Origin: Gammaproteobacteria bacterium UBA1119
GTDB taxonomy: Bacteria > Pseudomonadota > Gammaproteobacteria > Pseudomonadales > Azotimanducaceae
Reading direction: 5' to 3'
Assembly (NCBI GenBank): GCA_002313255.1
Contig: DCBA01000124.1
Location: forward strand, 74,534 to 83,388
Length of the DNA: 8,855 bases
This document shows, piece after piece, positions 1 through 7,132 of the stretch; the stretch's first letter is position 1, and each line of letters opens with the position of its first letter. The notes under the pieces are model-generated. The model was given only the letters and a program-made list of their open reading frames with translations, did no database searches and was not told the DNA's origin. The position numbers and the translations under genes were made by a program.

Positions 1-5
1 AGCTC

Positions 6-839
6 GTGACAACGGCTGAAGCGGATTCCCTCGTGGTTGAGGGTGTCAACGTTACCGAACGCGTCGCCGAAATCGAGGCTCAGGGTTACACCCTCATCCC
101 AGATTTTATCCAAGCAGACGAGATAGCTCGAATCCGGCACGCATTTGACACCGAAGTACAGATCACCGAAATGCGAGCGATTGGTACCGACACAGGCAAG
201 ACCTTGCGGGCACATAACCTGCTGGCAAAAACCCGGGCCGTTGACTACCTCTTCCTCGACCCCCGTATTCGAGCTCTCATCGAAGGCGTGCTGGGATCTC
301 GGGTACAAATTAATGTAACCACGTTGTTCAACATACTCCCGGGCGAAACCAAACAATTTCTACATCAGGACGATGGGCTTTGGCCTATCAAGAGGCCACA
401 CCCCCACTTCGTCTGCAATGCCCTAATTGCCCTTGATGATTTCGACGTCGAAAATGGAGCAACGCACATCGTTCCTTACAGTCACAGCTGGCACGATCGA
501 CCCGTCGATCAATCGGTAGAAACGCTACAGGTAACCATGAGCGCCGGAACGATGCTGATGTGGGAAGGCGGCTTATGGCATGGCGGCGGTGCCAATACCT
601 CGCCAGATCGAGAACGCCTCGGGTTTTTTATGAGCCATAACGTTGCGTACTTACGACCGCAGGAAATTCAGTTGTTGTCGGTTCCGCGTAACGTTGCGGT
701 TCAGCTGCCAAAGATGCTTCAACGATTACTCGGTTACCACCAATTTGGCTTGGGCGTGGACGGTCGCGATCCCATCGACGTGCTCAAGGACGGGAACGTC
801 ATCAATCCAAGTGCGCAGGTGGCGTGGTGGCGCGACTGA
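6..839 (+). CDS. PhyH-family Fe(II)/2-oxoglutarate dioxygenase (277 aa, 5' end at window edge)
   Basis: This is a probable non-haem iron dioxygenase of the phytanoyl-CoA dioxygenase family, which couples 2-oxoglutarate decarboxylation to hydroxylation of a small molecule in the cytoplasm. The double-stranded beta-helix metal site is visible: HQD at residues 120-122 gives the HxD pair, H192 in LWHGGGANTS is the distal histidine, and R204 (or R202) is the likely 2-oxoglutarate-binding arginine. The NGATHIVPYSHSW stretch (150-162) matches the family's usual NGxxxxxPGSH segment. At 277 aa the length is normal. The GTG at position 6 is the first start in the window, but the frame is open to the left edge and no upstream ribosome site can be seen, so the true start may lie outside; a GTG at 33 is an alternative. 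The substrate cannot be inferred: this large family includes ectoine hydroxylase and many enzymes of secondary metabolism. It is a different subgroup from the dioxygenase at 1366-2460. Confidence 0.85.
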   Translation: MTTAEADSLVVEGVNVTERVAEIEAQGYTLIPDFIQADEIARIRHAFDTEVQITEMRAIGTDTGKTLRAHNLLAKTRAVDYLFLDPRIRALIEGVLGSRVQINVTTLFNILPGETKQFLHQDDGLWPIKRPHPHFVCNALIALDDFDVENGATHIVPYSHSWHDRPVDQSVETLQVTMSAGTMLMWEGGLWHGGGANTSPDRERLGFFMSHNVAYLRPQEIQLLSVPRNVAVQLPKMLQRLLGYHQFGLGVDGRDPIDVLKDGNVINPSAQVAWWRD

Positions 840-912
840 TCGTAATCCCTCGTTCGGTAGCCCCCTAACCATCAAAGCACTGACCCCAAGAGATTAGGTT
901 TCCGTACCAGGC

Positions 913-943
913 CGTCGTACTCTGGGACATAGAGTCAACGACG
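913..943 (+). other. Strong imperfect hairpin ahead of the truncated hydroxylase-like gene
   Basis: The left arm CGTCGTACTCT (913-923) pairs with AGAGT (931-935) and ACGACG (938-943). This gives 11 base pairs around a 7-nt loop, with a 2-nt bulge (CA, 936-937). It lies 74 nt after the dioxygenase stop and 21 nt before the TTG start of the next frame. There is no T-run after it on the plus strand, so it does not look like a standard intrinsic terminator. It could be an mRNA end-stabilising or attenuating structure, or a relic. The structure is seen directly; the role is not known. Confidence 0.5.
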
Positions 944-964
944 AGATCGTGTGAGGGTGTATAT

Positions 965-1234
965 TTGAGTTTAAGTGAACCCGCAGCGCGGTACCTTACT
1001 TACTCGATTTACCCCAGTGTCATCCTGGGGTGTATCGGGATTTTTTTCGTCCTGTTAAACCTCAACTCGGGGCTCTTGATCAGCTCATATGTATCCGTTT
1101 TCCTCGGTGCTTTCTCGGTCATCGCATTCGAACTCCTCACGCCACACCAGCTAACCTGGAGACCGAAAGCATCCGACATCATGGACGACGGTCTCTTCAT
1201 GCTGGCGGTACAGGTGTTGTTACCTCGCGCATAG
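965..1234 (+). pseudogene. Truncated sterol desaturase/fatty acid hydroxylase-like N-terminus (89 codons)
   Basis: The frame starts at TTG 965 with a GAGG ribosome site at 953-956 (8-nt spacing) and stops at TAG 1232-1234. It encodes two hydrophobic membrane segments, roughly residues 13-33 and 36-56. These are followed by FELLTPHQLTWRPKASD (55-71) and an amphipathic LAVQVLLPR end. From memory, this layout resembles the N-terminus of proteobacterial sterol desaturase/fatty acid hydroxylase superfamily proteins, which have an E-x-L-x-P segment, a W-x-P and then a D-rich helix. Those proteins are normally about 250-400 aa and carry HxxxH and HxxHH iron-binding boxes. None of these boxes appears in any frame between 1235 and 1365, where the convergent gene begins. 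The simplest reading is a 3' deletion remnant. A genuine small membrane protein cannot be excluded, because the remaining frame is intact and has a credible start. The family call rests on pattern memory and is moderate at best. Confidence 0.45.
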
Positions 1235-1365
1235 TCTTTTCTGGCGGGAAACGCCGACTCCAGTTCTAATCAGCGCATTGAGGCGTCACGAACGCAGATT
1301 TCTCTAGCGCGGCGGTCACCTGGCTGGGATGAGATTTATCAACATGTTGATCTCTGGCCCGCCGT
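1235..1365. other. Convergent intergenic gap (131 bp)
   Basis: This gap separates the rightward truncated frame from the leftward dioxygenase. The truncated frame's reading phase stays open past its TAG to about 1383, but the translation shows no recognisable motif. It holds a small GGCG/CGCC hairpin (1243-1255) and the palindrome listed separately. No canonical T-tailed terminator was seen for either strand. Confidence 0.6.
1338..1351. other. 14-bp perfect palindrome beyond the 3' end of the dioxygenase operon
   Basis: ATCAACATGTTGAT equals its own reverse complement. Flanking GAG (1331-1333) and CTC (1352-1354) can extend the pairing across a 4-nt bulge. It sits 14 nt beyond the stop of the leftward dioxygenase gene. 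As RNA from the leftward transcript it could form a short hairpin with a CATG loop, so it may help define the transcript's 3' end. There is no U-tract after it, so termination is doubtful. A protein-binding palindrome is the other possibility. Confidence 0.4.
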
Positions 1366-2460
1366 CTATAGACCAATATCATTTACGTTGTAGTCGGCGA
1401 GTGTGCTTTCCCGCGACTTCCTCGAATAGGAGTGGTTCTCGTGTCTCAACGGTAGATAAACATAGGGATCTTCATCGTCAAAATGTTGAGAACGCGCGTC
1501 GACGGCAAGTGGAATGATTCGCGAACGTTTGGTCACATAGTCTTCGTTGTACGGATTTTCTGCCCATCCCTGTACGCCTAATACCGACGACCTTCGATGA
1601 AAGCCGAACACAAACGTTGCCCGTTCGGCCACAGACGTGTTGGCGAAAGACCCATGCAGAACCTGCCGATTACAAATTGCCACATCTCCCGCTTTCATAA
1701 GCATCGGAACAGCGTCTGACAATCGATCCGAGCCATTCGCTTCGACCTTTTTCTTGATATCAATTTTTCCTTGATCATGGCTGCCGGGCACCACCCATAG
1801 AGCGTTTTCCGGAGTCGTGTCATAAAGCTGCACCATAAAGTTGAAGCCGTGGGTCCCACGATCAAGGTCCGGTTTATCCCAATGAGTGGTGCCGTCTTGA
1901 TGCCAGGCGACGGACGGCCCAAGTCCAGCTTGCTTCACCCAAACAGTGTCGGTGAACGGCGTAAAGTCCGGACCATTAATCGCCTCCGCCACCCGAAGTA
2001 ATTTCGGGTGCCCGTACAGGCGTAAACAGGCATCCATTAGTTGCAAGCATCCGGAAATATTCAACAACACTTCGTCCGGTGCGTCATCTGGTGGTGTCGG
2101 TTCCGTCATCTTCGACTCGTAACGGCCACCACTCAGGTCGCTACCGCCGTGTGGATCGGACAAAGGTTTTGCAAAACGAAAACTCGGACGCTTAAAGCCT
2201 AACCCTGCAGCAGGCCGACCTTGGTGGTCGACCTTCGATCCACGACCCATGGGTAAACGATCAAGTAACGCCTCGAAATCGGACACCAATTCGTTTCGCT
2301 CAGTCGAAGAAAGCGCACCTTCAAAGACGTAAAAGCCGCATCGCCAGTACGTTTCTAGAATGCGATCATCCACACGACCGTTGCCATCAAGAATCAAGGA
2401 ACCACTGTTACCAAGCGAATGCGCTCGATCCCGGCCTTCAACAAAATACTGATCGCTCAT
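1366..2460 (-). CDS. PhyH-family Fe(II)/2-oxoglutarate dioxygenase, last gene of the transporter operon (364 aa)
   Basis: This is a second phytanoyl-CoA dioxygenase-family enzyme, longer than the one at 6-839. From the ATG at 2460, the metal ligands are H187 and D189 (in AWHQDG) and H269 (in VLHGSFANTS). R280, eleven residues after the distal histidine, is the expected 2-oxoglutarate anchor. VVPGSH (223-228) is the family's usual turn. Residues about 70-125 form a polar Gly/Pro/Asp-rich insert, and there is a charged C-terminal tail of about 60 residues after the core. The frame is open up to a GTG at 2481, but ATG 2460 is preferred because GAGG (reverse complement of 2466-2469) lies 5 nt upstream of it. 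The gene starts 68 nt after the ATPase F stop on the same strand, and I see no terminator between them, so cotranscription with the importer is likely. The substrate is unknown; hydroxylation of the imported compound or something derived from it is inference. Confidence 0.88.
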   Translation of the reverse strand: MSDQYFVEGRDRAHSLGNSGSLILDGNGRVDDRILETYWRCGFYVFEGALSSTERNELVSDFEALLDRLPMGRGSKVDHQGRPAAGLGFKRPSFRFAKPLSDPHGGSDLSGGRYESKMTEPTPPDDAPDEVLLNISGCLQLMDACLRLYGHPKLLRVAEAINGPDFTPFTDTVWVKQAGLGPSVAWHQDGTTHWDKPDLDRGTHGFNFMVQLYDTTPENALWVVPGSHDQGKIDIKKKVEANGSDRLSDAVPMLMKAGDVAICNRQVLHGSFANTSVAERATFVFGFHRRSSVLGVQGWAENPYNEDYVTKRSRIIPLAVDARSQHFDDEDPYVYLPLRHENHSYSRKSRESTLADYNVNDIGL

Positions 2461-2528
2461 ACCAACCTCATGATCTGACACGAGTGTAGCGCAACCCGTT
2501 CGGCCTACGTTTCCGTTTCTCTATTCCC

Positions 2529-3557
2529 TCAACCCAACGAAGCGTCATAGAGATGGCAGGCGACCTGCGATTCATCTGAGTGATTGGGGAATGACCCAGC
2601 CTGATTCATCTCCAAATTAGGCGAATGCACTGAGCAAACATTCATGACCTTGGGACAGCGCGGGTGAAAGTGGCATCCCGACGGCGGGGTTTTCGGGCTC
2701 GGCACTTCGCCAACGATTAGCTGCTGTGGGCGCGTTGCTTCCAGAGTGGGATCCGGAAGCGGGATTGAAGAAAGCAAGGCCTGGGTATACGGGTGCTTTG
2801 GACTAGCGAATAGTTCATCGCGTCCCGCGATTTCCACGATACGCCCGAGGTACATCACGCCAATGCGATCACTGATGTGGCGAACGACGGAAAGATCGTG
2901 AGCAATGAACAAATAAGTGAGCCCCAGTTCCCGTTGTAGGTCCATCAGAAGGTTCAAAACCTGTGCCTGAATCGAGACGTCCAACGCCGATACCGGTTCA
3001 TCGCAGATAATGAGACTTGGCTCGAGCGCCAAAGCGCGCGCGATGCCGATACGTTGGCGTTGACCTCCGCTAAACTCGTGCGGATACCGATCCGACATGT
3101 CCGGCAGCAACCCCACCATGTCCATGAGTTCGTCAATCCTCGCACGAAACGACCGTCTGTCAGTCGCAAGACCATGGACCAGAAGAGGTTCACCAATGAT
3201 GTCGCGAATCCGCATCCGTGGATTCAACGAACTGAAAGGATCCTGATAGACCATCTGCATGCGGCGTCTCAATGGGCGCATCTGGTGTGGTTCGAGGTGA
3301 GTGATGTCGTTCCCCTCGAACTTGATCAAGCCACCGGTCAGGGGTTGCATCCGCAACACAGCAAGTGCGGTAGTCGATTTGCCGCATCCACTTTCACCCA
3401 CCAGGCCAAAGGTCTCGCCGTGCCTCAACTCAAAGGACACGCCGTCGACCGCTTTTACACTTCCGACCGGTCTTTGCATGAAGCCCTCGGTCAGAGTGAA
3501 ATGAACCTTAAGATCATCGACCTTGAGAAGAGGCTCTTCGTTTATCGCCAAACTCAC
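2529..3557 (-). CDS. Peptide-family ABC importer ATPase, DppF/OppF-like (342 aa)
   Basis: This is one of two ATPase subunits that power a peptide/opine/nickel-type importer at the cytoplasmic face of the inner membrane. Numbering from GTG 3557, it has Walker [10 protein letters not shown] (54-62), the Q-loop glutamine at 105 ([12 protein letters not shown]), signature SGGQRQR (163-169), Walker B LIICDEP (182-188) and the H-loop histidine at 220 (IAHD). The C-terminal oligopeptide-transporter extension [11 protein letters not shown] carries cysteines 295, 301 and 308, with a later one at 334. This spacing resembles the [4Fe-4S] site described in DppD-type ATPases. The frame extends upstream to a TTG at 3575. 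GTG 3557 is preferred because it forms a 4-nt GTGA overlap with the stop of ATPase D, the usual arrangement for translational coupling. Confidence 0.95.
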   Translation of the reverse strand: MSLAINEEPLLKVDDLKVHFTLTEGFMQRPVGSVKAVDGVSFELRHGETFGLVGESGCGKSTTALAVLRMQPLTGGLIKFEGNDITHLEPHQMRPLRRRMQMVYQDPFSSLNPRMRIRDIIGEPLLVHGLATDRRSFRARIDELMDMVGLLPDMSDRYPHEFSGGQRQRIGIARALALEPSLIICDEPVSALDVSIQAQVLNLLMDLQRELGLTYLFIAHDLSVVRHISDRIGVMYLGRIVEIAGRDELFASPKHPYTQALLSSIPLPDPTLEATRPQQLIVGEVPSPKTPPSGCHFHPRCPKVMNVCSVHSPNLEMNQAGSFPNHSDESQVACHLYDASLG

Positions 3558-4534
3558 AACGGATATCCAAAACAAGCGCTGCGATGACTTGGGTTTTGTT
3601 CAACCGGGTCTAGCGCGGGAATGCTAGTCCGACAGGCATCGTGCGCATGCTGACACCGGGTTGCAAAAGCACATCCCGACGGAAGGTCCGCCAGGTCCGG
3701 AGGTTGTCCATCAATAGTGATCAGCCGCGCACCCGCAACGCCTTCGATACCCGGAATGGACGCCATCAGTCCGACGGTATACGGATGCTGCGGATTCGCG
3801 TAAAGGTCCTTGGCGTCTGCCGTTTCTACGATTCTTCCGCCGTACATCACTGCGACTCGATCCGCATACCGAGCGACGACGCCCAGATCGTGTGTAATGA
3901 GTATCAGCGCAGTTTGGGACTCCTCCGTAAGCTCATTCAACAATGCAAGAATCTGCGCTTGAACCGTTACATCGAGTGCCGTTGTTGGTTCATCTGCGAT
4001 GATCAGTCTTGGTTCACAAGCTAATGCCATTGCAATCATGACACGCTGTCGCATCCCTCCAGAAAAGTGGTGGGGGTAGTCGTTGAGTCGCTCTTTTGCG
4101 TCAGGAATCGCCACCTTGGTTAGCAGTTCGACTGCGATTTCAAACGCTTCGTCCCAGTTCTTGTCTCGATGCAGGCAAATGGGTTCCGCCACTTGCTTCC
4201 CAATGGTCAGTACTGGATTCAGCGACGACATCGGTTCTTGAAAAATCATCGCAATGCGGTCGCCGCGGATTCGTCGAATTTCGTCGGTGCCCAACGAGAG
4301 TAAGTTCTGGCCCTCAAACACTACCCGACCATGGTCAATCACCCCGTTATCACCGAGCAGACGCAGAATCGATAACGCCGTGACGCTTTTACCCGAACCG
4401 CTTTCTCCGACGATGGCAAGCGTTTCGCCCCGTTTTAAAGATAACGACAAATCGCTGACCGCCCTGACTTTGCCGCGGTCCGTCCGGAAACTCACCGACA
4501 AATGCTCGATGTCCAATAACGTATCCGAGCTCAT
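3554..4534 (-). CDS. Peptide-family ABC importer ATPase, DppD/OppD-like (326 aa)
   Basis: This is the partner ATPase of the importer. Visible motifs are Walker [10 protein letters not shown] (43-51), Q99 in [11 protein letters not shown], signature FSGGMRQR (157-164), Walker B LIIADEP (177-183), the D-loop ALDV that follows, and the switch histidine at 215 (ITHD). The IFQEPM form and the MRQR signature are typical of D-type subunits, whereas YQDP and GQRQR in the neighbour are typical of F-type. The C-terminal oligopeptide domain has cysteines at 288, 294, 301 and 321, again consistent with an iron-sulfur site. ATG 4534 directly follows the TAA stop of the solute-binding protein gene with no gap, and GGGG lies just upstream. 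Length is normal for the family. The substrate is set by the binding protein and permeases, not by this subunit. Confidence 0.95.
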   Translation of the reverse strand: MSSDTLLDIEHLSVSFRTDRGKVRAVSDLSLSLKRGETLAIVGESGSGKSVTALSILRLLGDNGVIDHGRVVFEGQNLLSLGTDEIRRIRGDRIAMIFQEPMSSLNPVLTIGKQVAEPICLHRDKNWDEAFEIAVELLTKVAIPDAKERLNDYPHHFSGGMRQRVMIAMALACEPRLIIADEPTTALDVTVQAQILALLNELTEESQTALILITHDLGVVARYADRVAVMYGGRIVETADAKDLYANPQHPYTVGLMASIPGIEGVAGARLITIDGQPPDLADLPSGCAFATRCQHAHDACRTSIPALDPVEQNPSHRSACFGYPL

Positions 4535-6235
4535 TTAGAACCCCAATTCCTTTTTTAGCTGCTGATCCAACCAGATCCGCGCGTAGATCGGTCCAGGTCG
4601 GACAGCGCCCGCTCTTAGTTCGCCGGCATAATTCTTCACCCAAGGCCACCAAGCGGTATAGACGTATTCCGTCGGCAGCCAGATATAGGGTGCGAAAGCG
4701 AGCAAATCGACCGTCAATTCGCGCACTAGCGCAATTCGATCTGCTTCCTTTGGCATTCGCATTAAACGTTTTATCTCGGCATCAAATTGTTCGCGTTCAA
4801 GCAGCGCAGGATTCCACTTGTGCCCGGTAATGAACTTGCGCAGCGACGTCGTCGGGTTTGTGTGGCCGTTATTCATAAAGTAACCGGGGCCATGCGTACG
4901 CGTCGTCATGGCTGATAGAAACGATGCGTATTCCATCGGTTGGATTTCAATCTCGACGCCAATATCGCCAAGGTAGGATTCAATCAAGGGTAAAAGGTCC
5001 ATGTTGCTGGGACTGCACGAACAAACCTGAACCTCGAATGTAAATCCATCCGGATAACCGGCTTCTCGAAGCAGTGCCCTCGCTTTTACAGGGTTGTAGG
5101 TGAAGAGTTCTTGAACTTCAGCCGGCATCTCTTCAAGCGGCTGATAGTAAGCCCCGAATCCCGGATGCTGTGGATATGCCATGAGCTCCGCATGACCCCC
5201 GTAGAACAGGTCAACGATTTCTTTTTGATTCACTGCCAAATTGAGCGCTCGGCGCACGCGATGGTCCTTGAAAGCCTCATGGTCGAGCCGAAGAGCAATG
5301 AAATTCCCTGTCATCCCCAACCAGCGTGACCATTTGAGCTCCGGCGTGGTTTCTTTCAGATGGTCTACGGCAATCCAGCGTATCGACTCAAGGATGTCGA
5401 CCCTGCCGGTTCGCAAAGCCGTCAAATAAGTCGCTTCATCCTTAATAATTCGATATTTGACGCGATCGACATACGGGAGTCGATAACGCGTACCTTCGTA
5501 TTCTTCGTGGTCCCAGTAGTTGTCCCGCTTTGTATAGACGTGCGAGTTGCCATGGATATAGCGCGACAAATCAAACGGCCCTGTGCCTATCAAATTGCGC
5601 CAATCCTTTGCGTCCACGTTCGCGAGTTCCGGCGCGGTAATCGATGATTGATATCCGTAGCCAAACCGATAAGCCCATTCGGCGTTGTATTGATTGAAGT
5701 GAAACACCAAAGTGTGATCGTCACGCGCCTCCAGCCCGTCGATGTAATCCCAATAGTCCTGTTGCGCTTTTTTTGGACTGTTGTTGACCAAGTTGAAAGT
5801 GAAGATCACGTCATTCGCAACAAACTCTCTAGCTGCCATCACGCCCGGTTTTTCCGGGAACATGACGCCTTGTCGGAGATTCACGACCAGCGTTAGATCG
5901 TCTTCCCAGTGCCAACTTTCCGCCAATTCACCGCGAAGAACTTCCACGGGCAAGTACGCTTCTGCGACAAACGTGTAATCGCCACCACGACGGACGCCTT
6001 TATTCAAATCTCCCGAGAAGAGTTGTTCTCGTACCAGGCCGGTGTCGTGATTCGATTTCCACGCCCAATCCACCGGATCCCAAGACAGCGCCGATAATGT
6101 GACATAGACCGTGCCGATGTTGAGTTCACCACCATACTGGGGCGTTTCTTGGGCCACCGCGGCATTCACCGAGAGCATCTCAACCGTATACGCGGTAATC
6201 AGCAACAACCAAATCTGTCGCGTCTTCGCCCTCAA
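4535..6235 (-). CDS. Family 5 solute-binding protein of the ABC importer (SBP_bac_5, 566 aa)
   Basis: This periplasmic receptor captures the substrate and delivers it to the permease pair. The N-terminus is a signal peptide: basic residues 2-6, a hydrophobic core about 8-22, and AVA at 26-28 before QE, with no lipobox cysteine. The mature part shows family 5 hallmarks: YGGELNIG (34-41), a LAESWHWEDD segment (104-113), IGTGPF (216-221), LRTGRVDIL (274-282), HRVRRALNLAVN (325-336) and the NPVKARALLREAGYP block (381-395). The conserved-looking tail RPGPIYARIWLD closes the chain. The start is TTG 6235, directly after the permease C stop, with a GGGGAAG ribosome site at 6243-6249. An ATG at codon 20 would destroy the signal peptide. 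Family 5 members bind peptides, opines, nickel complexes, sugars or other solutes, so the ligand cannot be called. Two cysteines lie close together at 405 and 407 (VCSC), which is uncommon in a periplasmic receptor and could form a disulfide or metal site. Confidence 0.93.
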   Translation of the reverse strand: MRAKTRQIWLLLITAYTVEMLSVNAAVAQETPQYGGELNIGTVYVTLSALSWDPVDWAWKSNHDTGLVREQLFSGDLNKGVRRGGDYTFVAEAYLPVEVLRGELAESWHWEDDLTLVVNLRQGVMFPEKPGVMAAREFVANDVIFTFNLVNNSPKKAQQDYWDYIDGLEARDDHTLVFHFNQYNAEWAYRFGYGYQSSITAPELANVDAKDWRNLIGTGPFDLSRYIHGNSHVYTKRDNYWDHEEYEGTRYRLPYVDRVKYRIIKDEATYLTALRTGRVDILESIRWIAVDHLKETTPELKWSRWLGMTGNFIALRLDHEAFKDHRVRRALNLAVNQKEIVDLFYGGHAELMAYPQHPGFGAYYQPLEEMPAEVQELFTYNPVKARALLREAGYPDGFTFEVQVCSCSPSNMDLLPLIESYLGDIGVEIEIQPMEYASFLSAMTTRTHGPGYFMNNGHTNPTTSLRKFITGHKWNPALLEREQFDAEIKRLMRMPKEADRIALVRELTVDLLAFAPYIWLPTEYVYTAWWPWVKNYAGELRAGAVRPGPIYARIWLDQQLKKELGF

Positions 6236-7132
6236 CTATTGACTTCCCCGCATACGCGGATCGAGAAGATCGCGCAACGCGTCGCCGTATATATTCACCG
6301 CGTAAACCACCGCCGTGATGCACAAGCCCGGCGCAAGTGCTAGCCAGGGGCCGAGATACATATACGTGCGGCCCGTACCACTTAGCATACTGCCCCACGT
6401 TGGGGCGGGCGGCGGTACGCCAAGCCCAAGAAATGACAATCCCGCTTCCGCGAGGATCACCGCGCCGATGCGTGTAGTAAAAAGAACAATTACCACTGGC
6501 ATGATGTTCGGCAAGACGTGCTTTCGCATCACGTGAAACGTCGGCGCGCCGATGGAAAGGCTCGCATGGATGTACATGTTCTCTTTGACTGACACCACGG
6601 CGCCACGAACGATACGACTACCTGCAATACCGTAAAGCAAACCAAGCACAACCACGATCTGCGGTATCCCAGGACCGACGATTGAGACTACGACAATCAA
6701 AAGCACCAGGTCTGGAAACGTCATCCATGCATCCACACCTCGTTGGATGACCATGTCCGGTTTTCCACCGAAATACCCGGATATGACACCAACCACAATA
6801 GAAATAACGGTGGCAAGTCCAGCCGCAAGAAAGCTCACAATCATGGAGATTTGCGCACCAATTAAAACGCGCGAAAGCACATCTCTACCCAAGTGGTCCG
6901 TGCCAAAGGGAAACGCCCACGAAGGCGGCTGCAATCGCTGCGTCAGATCCGTGTAGTTCATCTCGAATGGCGCTAGAAAGTTCGCGAAAATTCCGCAAAA
7001 CATAAACAGCAGAAATACAGCACCACCAACGGCCCCGAGAGGCTTCTCTCGGATCAAACGTATATTAAACGCGACGAAAGCAGACCGTTTTCTAACCGCT
7101 GGCAATACCGCATCTACAATTAGTTCGCTCAT
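6236..7132 (-). CDS. Peptide-family ABC importer permease, DppC/OppC-like (298 aa)
   Basis: This is an inner-membrane permease subunit that forms the translocation channel with the DppB-like protein. It has an OppC-type N-terminal cytoplasmic arm and first membrane helix (about 33-54). Next come the typical FGTDHLGRDVLSRVLIGAQ motif (76-94) and further hydrophobic helices near 96-119, 138-160, 160-180, 211-230 and 262-282. The cytoplasmic EAA coupling loop lies about 187-212, with G195 and the HVLPN ending at 205-209. The C-terminus GDALRDLLDPRMRG is characteristic of C-type permeases. ATG 7132 overlaps the DppB-like stop in a 4-nt ATGA, so the two permeases are probably translationally coupled. 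Length is standard and nothing is missing. Confidence 0.95.
   Translation of the reverse strand: MSELIVDAVLPAVRKRSAFVAFNIRLIREKPLGAVGGAVFLLFMFCGIFANFLAPFEMNYTDLTQRLQPPSWAFPFGTDHLGRDVLSRVLIGAQISMIVSFLAAGLATVISIVVGVISGYFGGKPDMVIQRGVDAWMTFPDLVLLIVVVSIVGPGIPQIVVVLGLLYGIAGSRIVRGAVVSVKENMYIHASLSIGAPTFHVMRKHVLPNIMPVVIVLFTTRIGAVILAEAGLSFLGLGVPPPAPTWGSMLSGTGRTYMYLGPWLALAPGLCITAVVYAVNIYGDALRDLLDPRMRGSQ

Noticed and set aside
643..897. 84-codon plus-strand frame overlapping the end of the first dioxygenase
   Set aside because: It lies mostly inside the dioxygenase gene in another frame and is rich in Arg, Cys and Ser with no motif, so it is a shadow.
1243..1255. GGCG-GGAAA-CGCC small hairpin after the truncated frame
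   Set aside because: The 4-bp stem without a T-tail is too weak to call a terminator.
1235..1383. Continuation of the truncated hydroxylase-like frame past its TAG, and neighbouring frames, as a frameshifted remainder
   Set aside because: Translations in all three plus frames show no histidine boxes or membrane helices, so a simple frameshift or read-through does not restore the missing domain.
2461..2528. Possible terminator between ATPase F and the operon's dioxygenase
   Set aside because: Only short imperfect pairings such as GTAG/CTAC are present and there is no T-run in the minus-strand direction.
3054..3587. 177-codon open frame on the plus strand opposite ATPase F
   Set aside because: It lies wholly antisense to a gene with complete ABC motifs, its translation shows no domain, and it is best explained as a codon-bias shadow.
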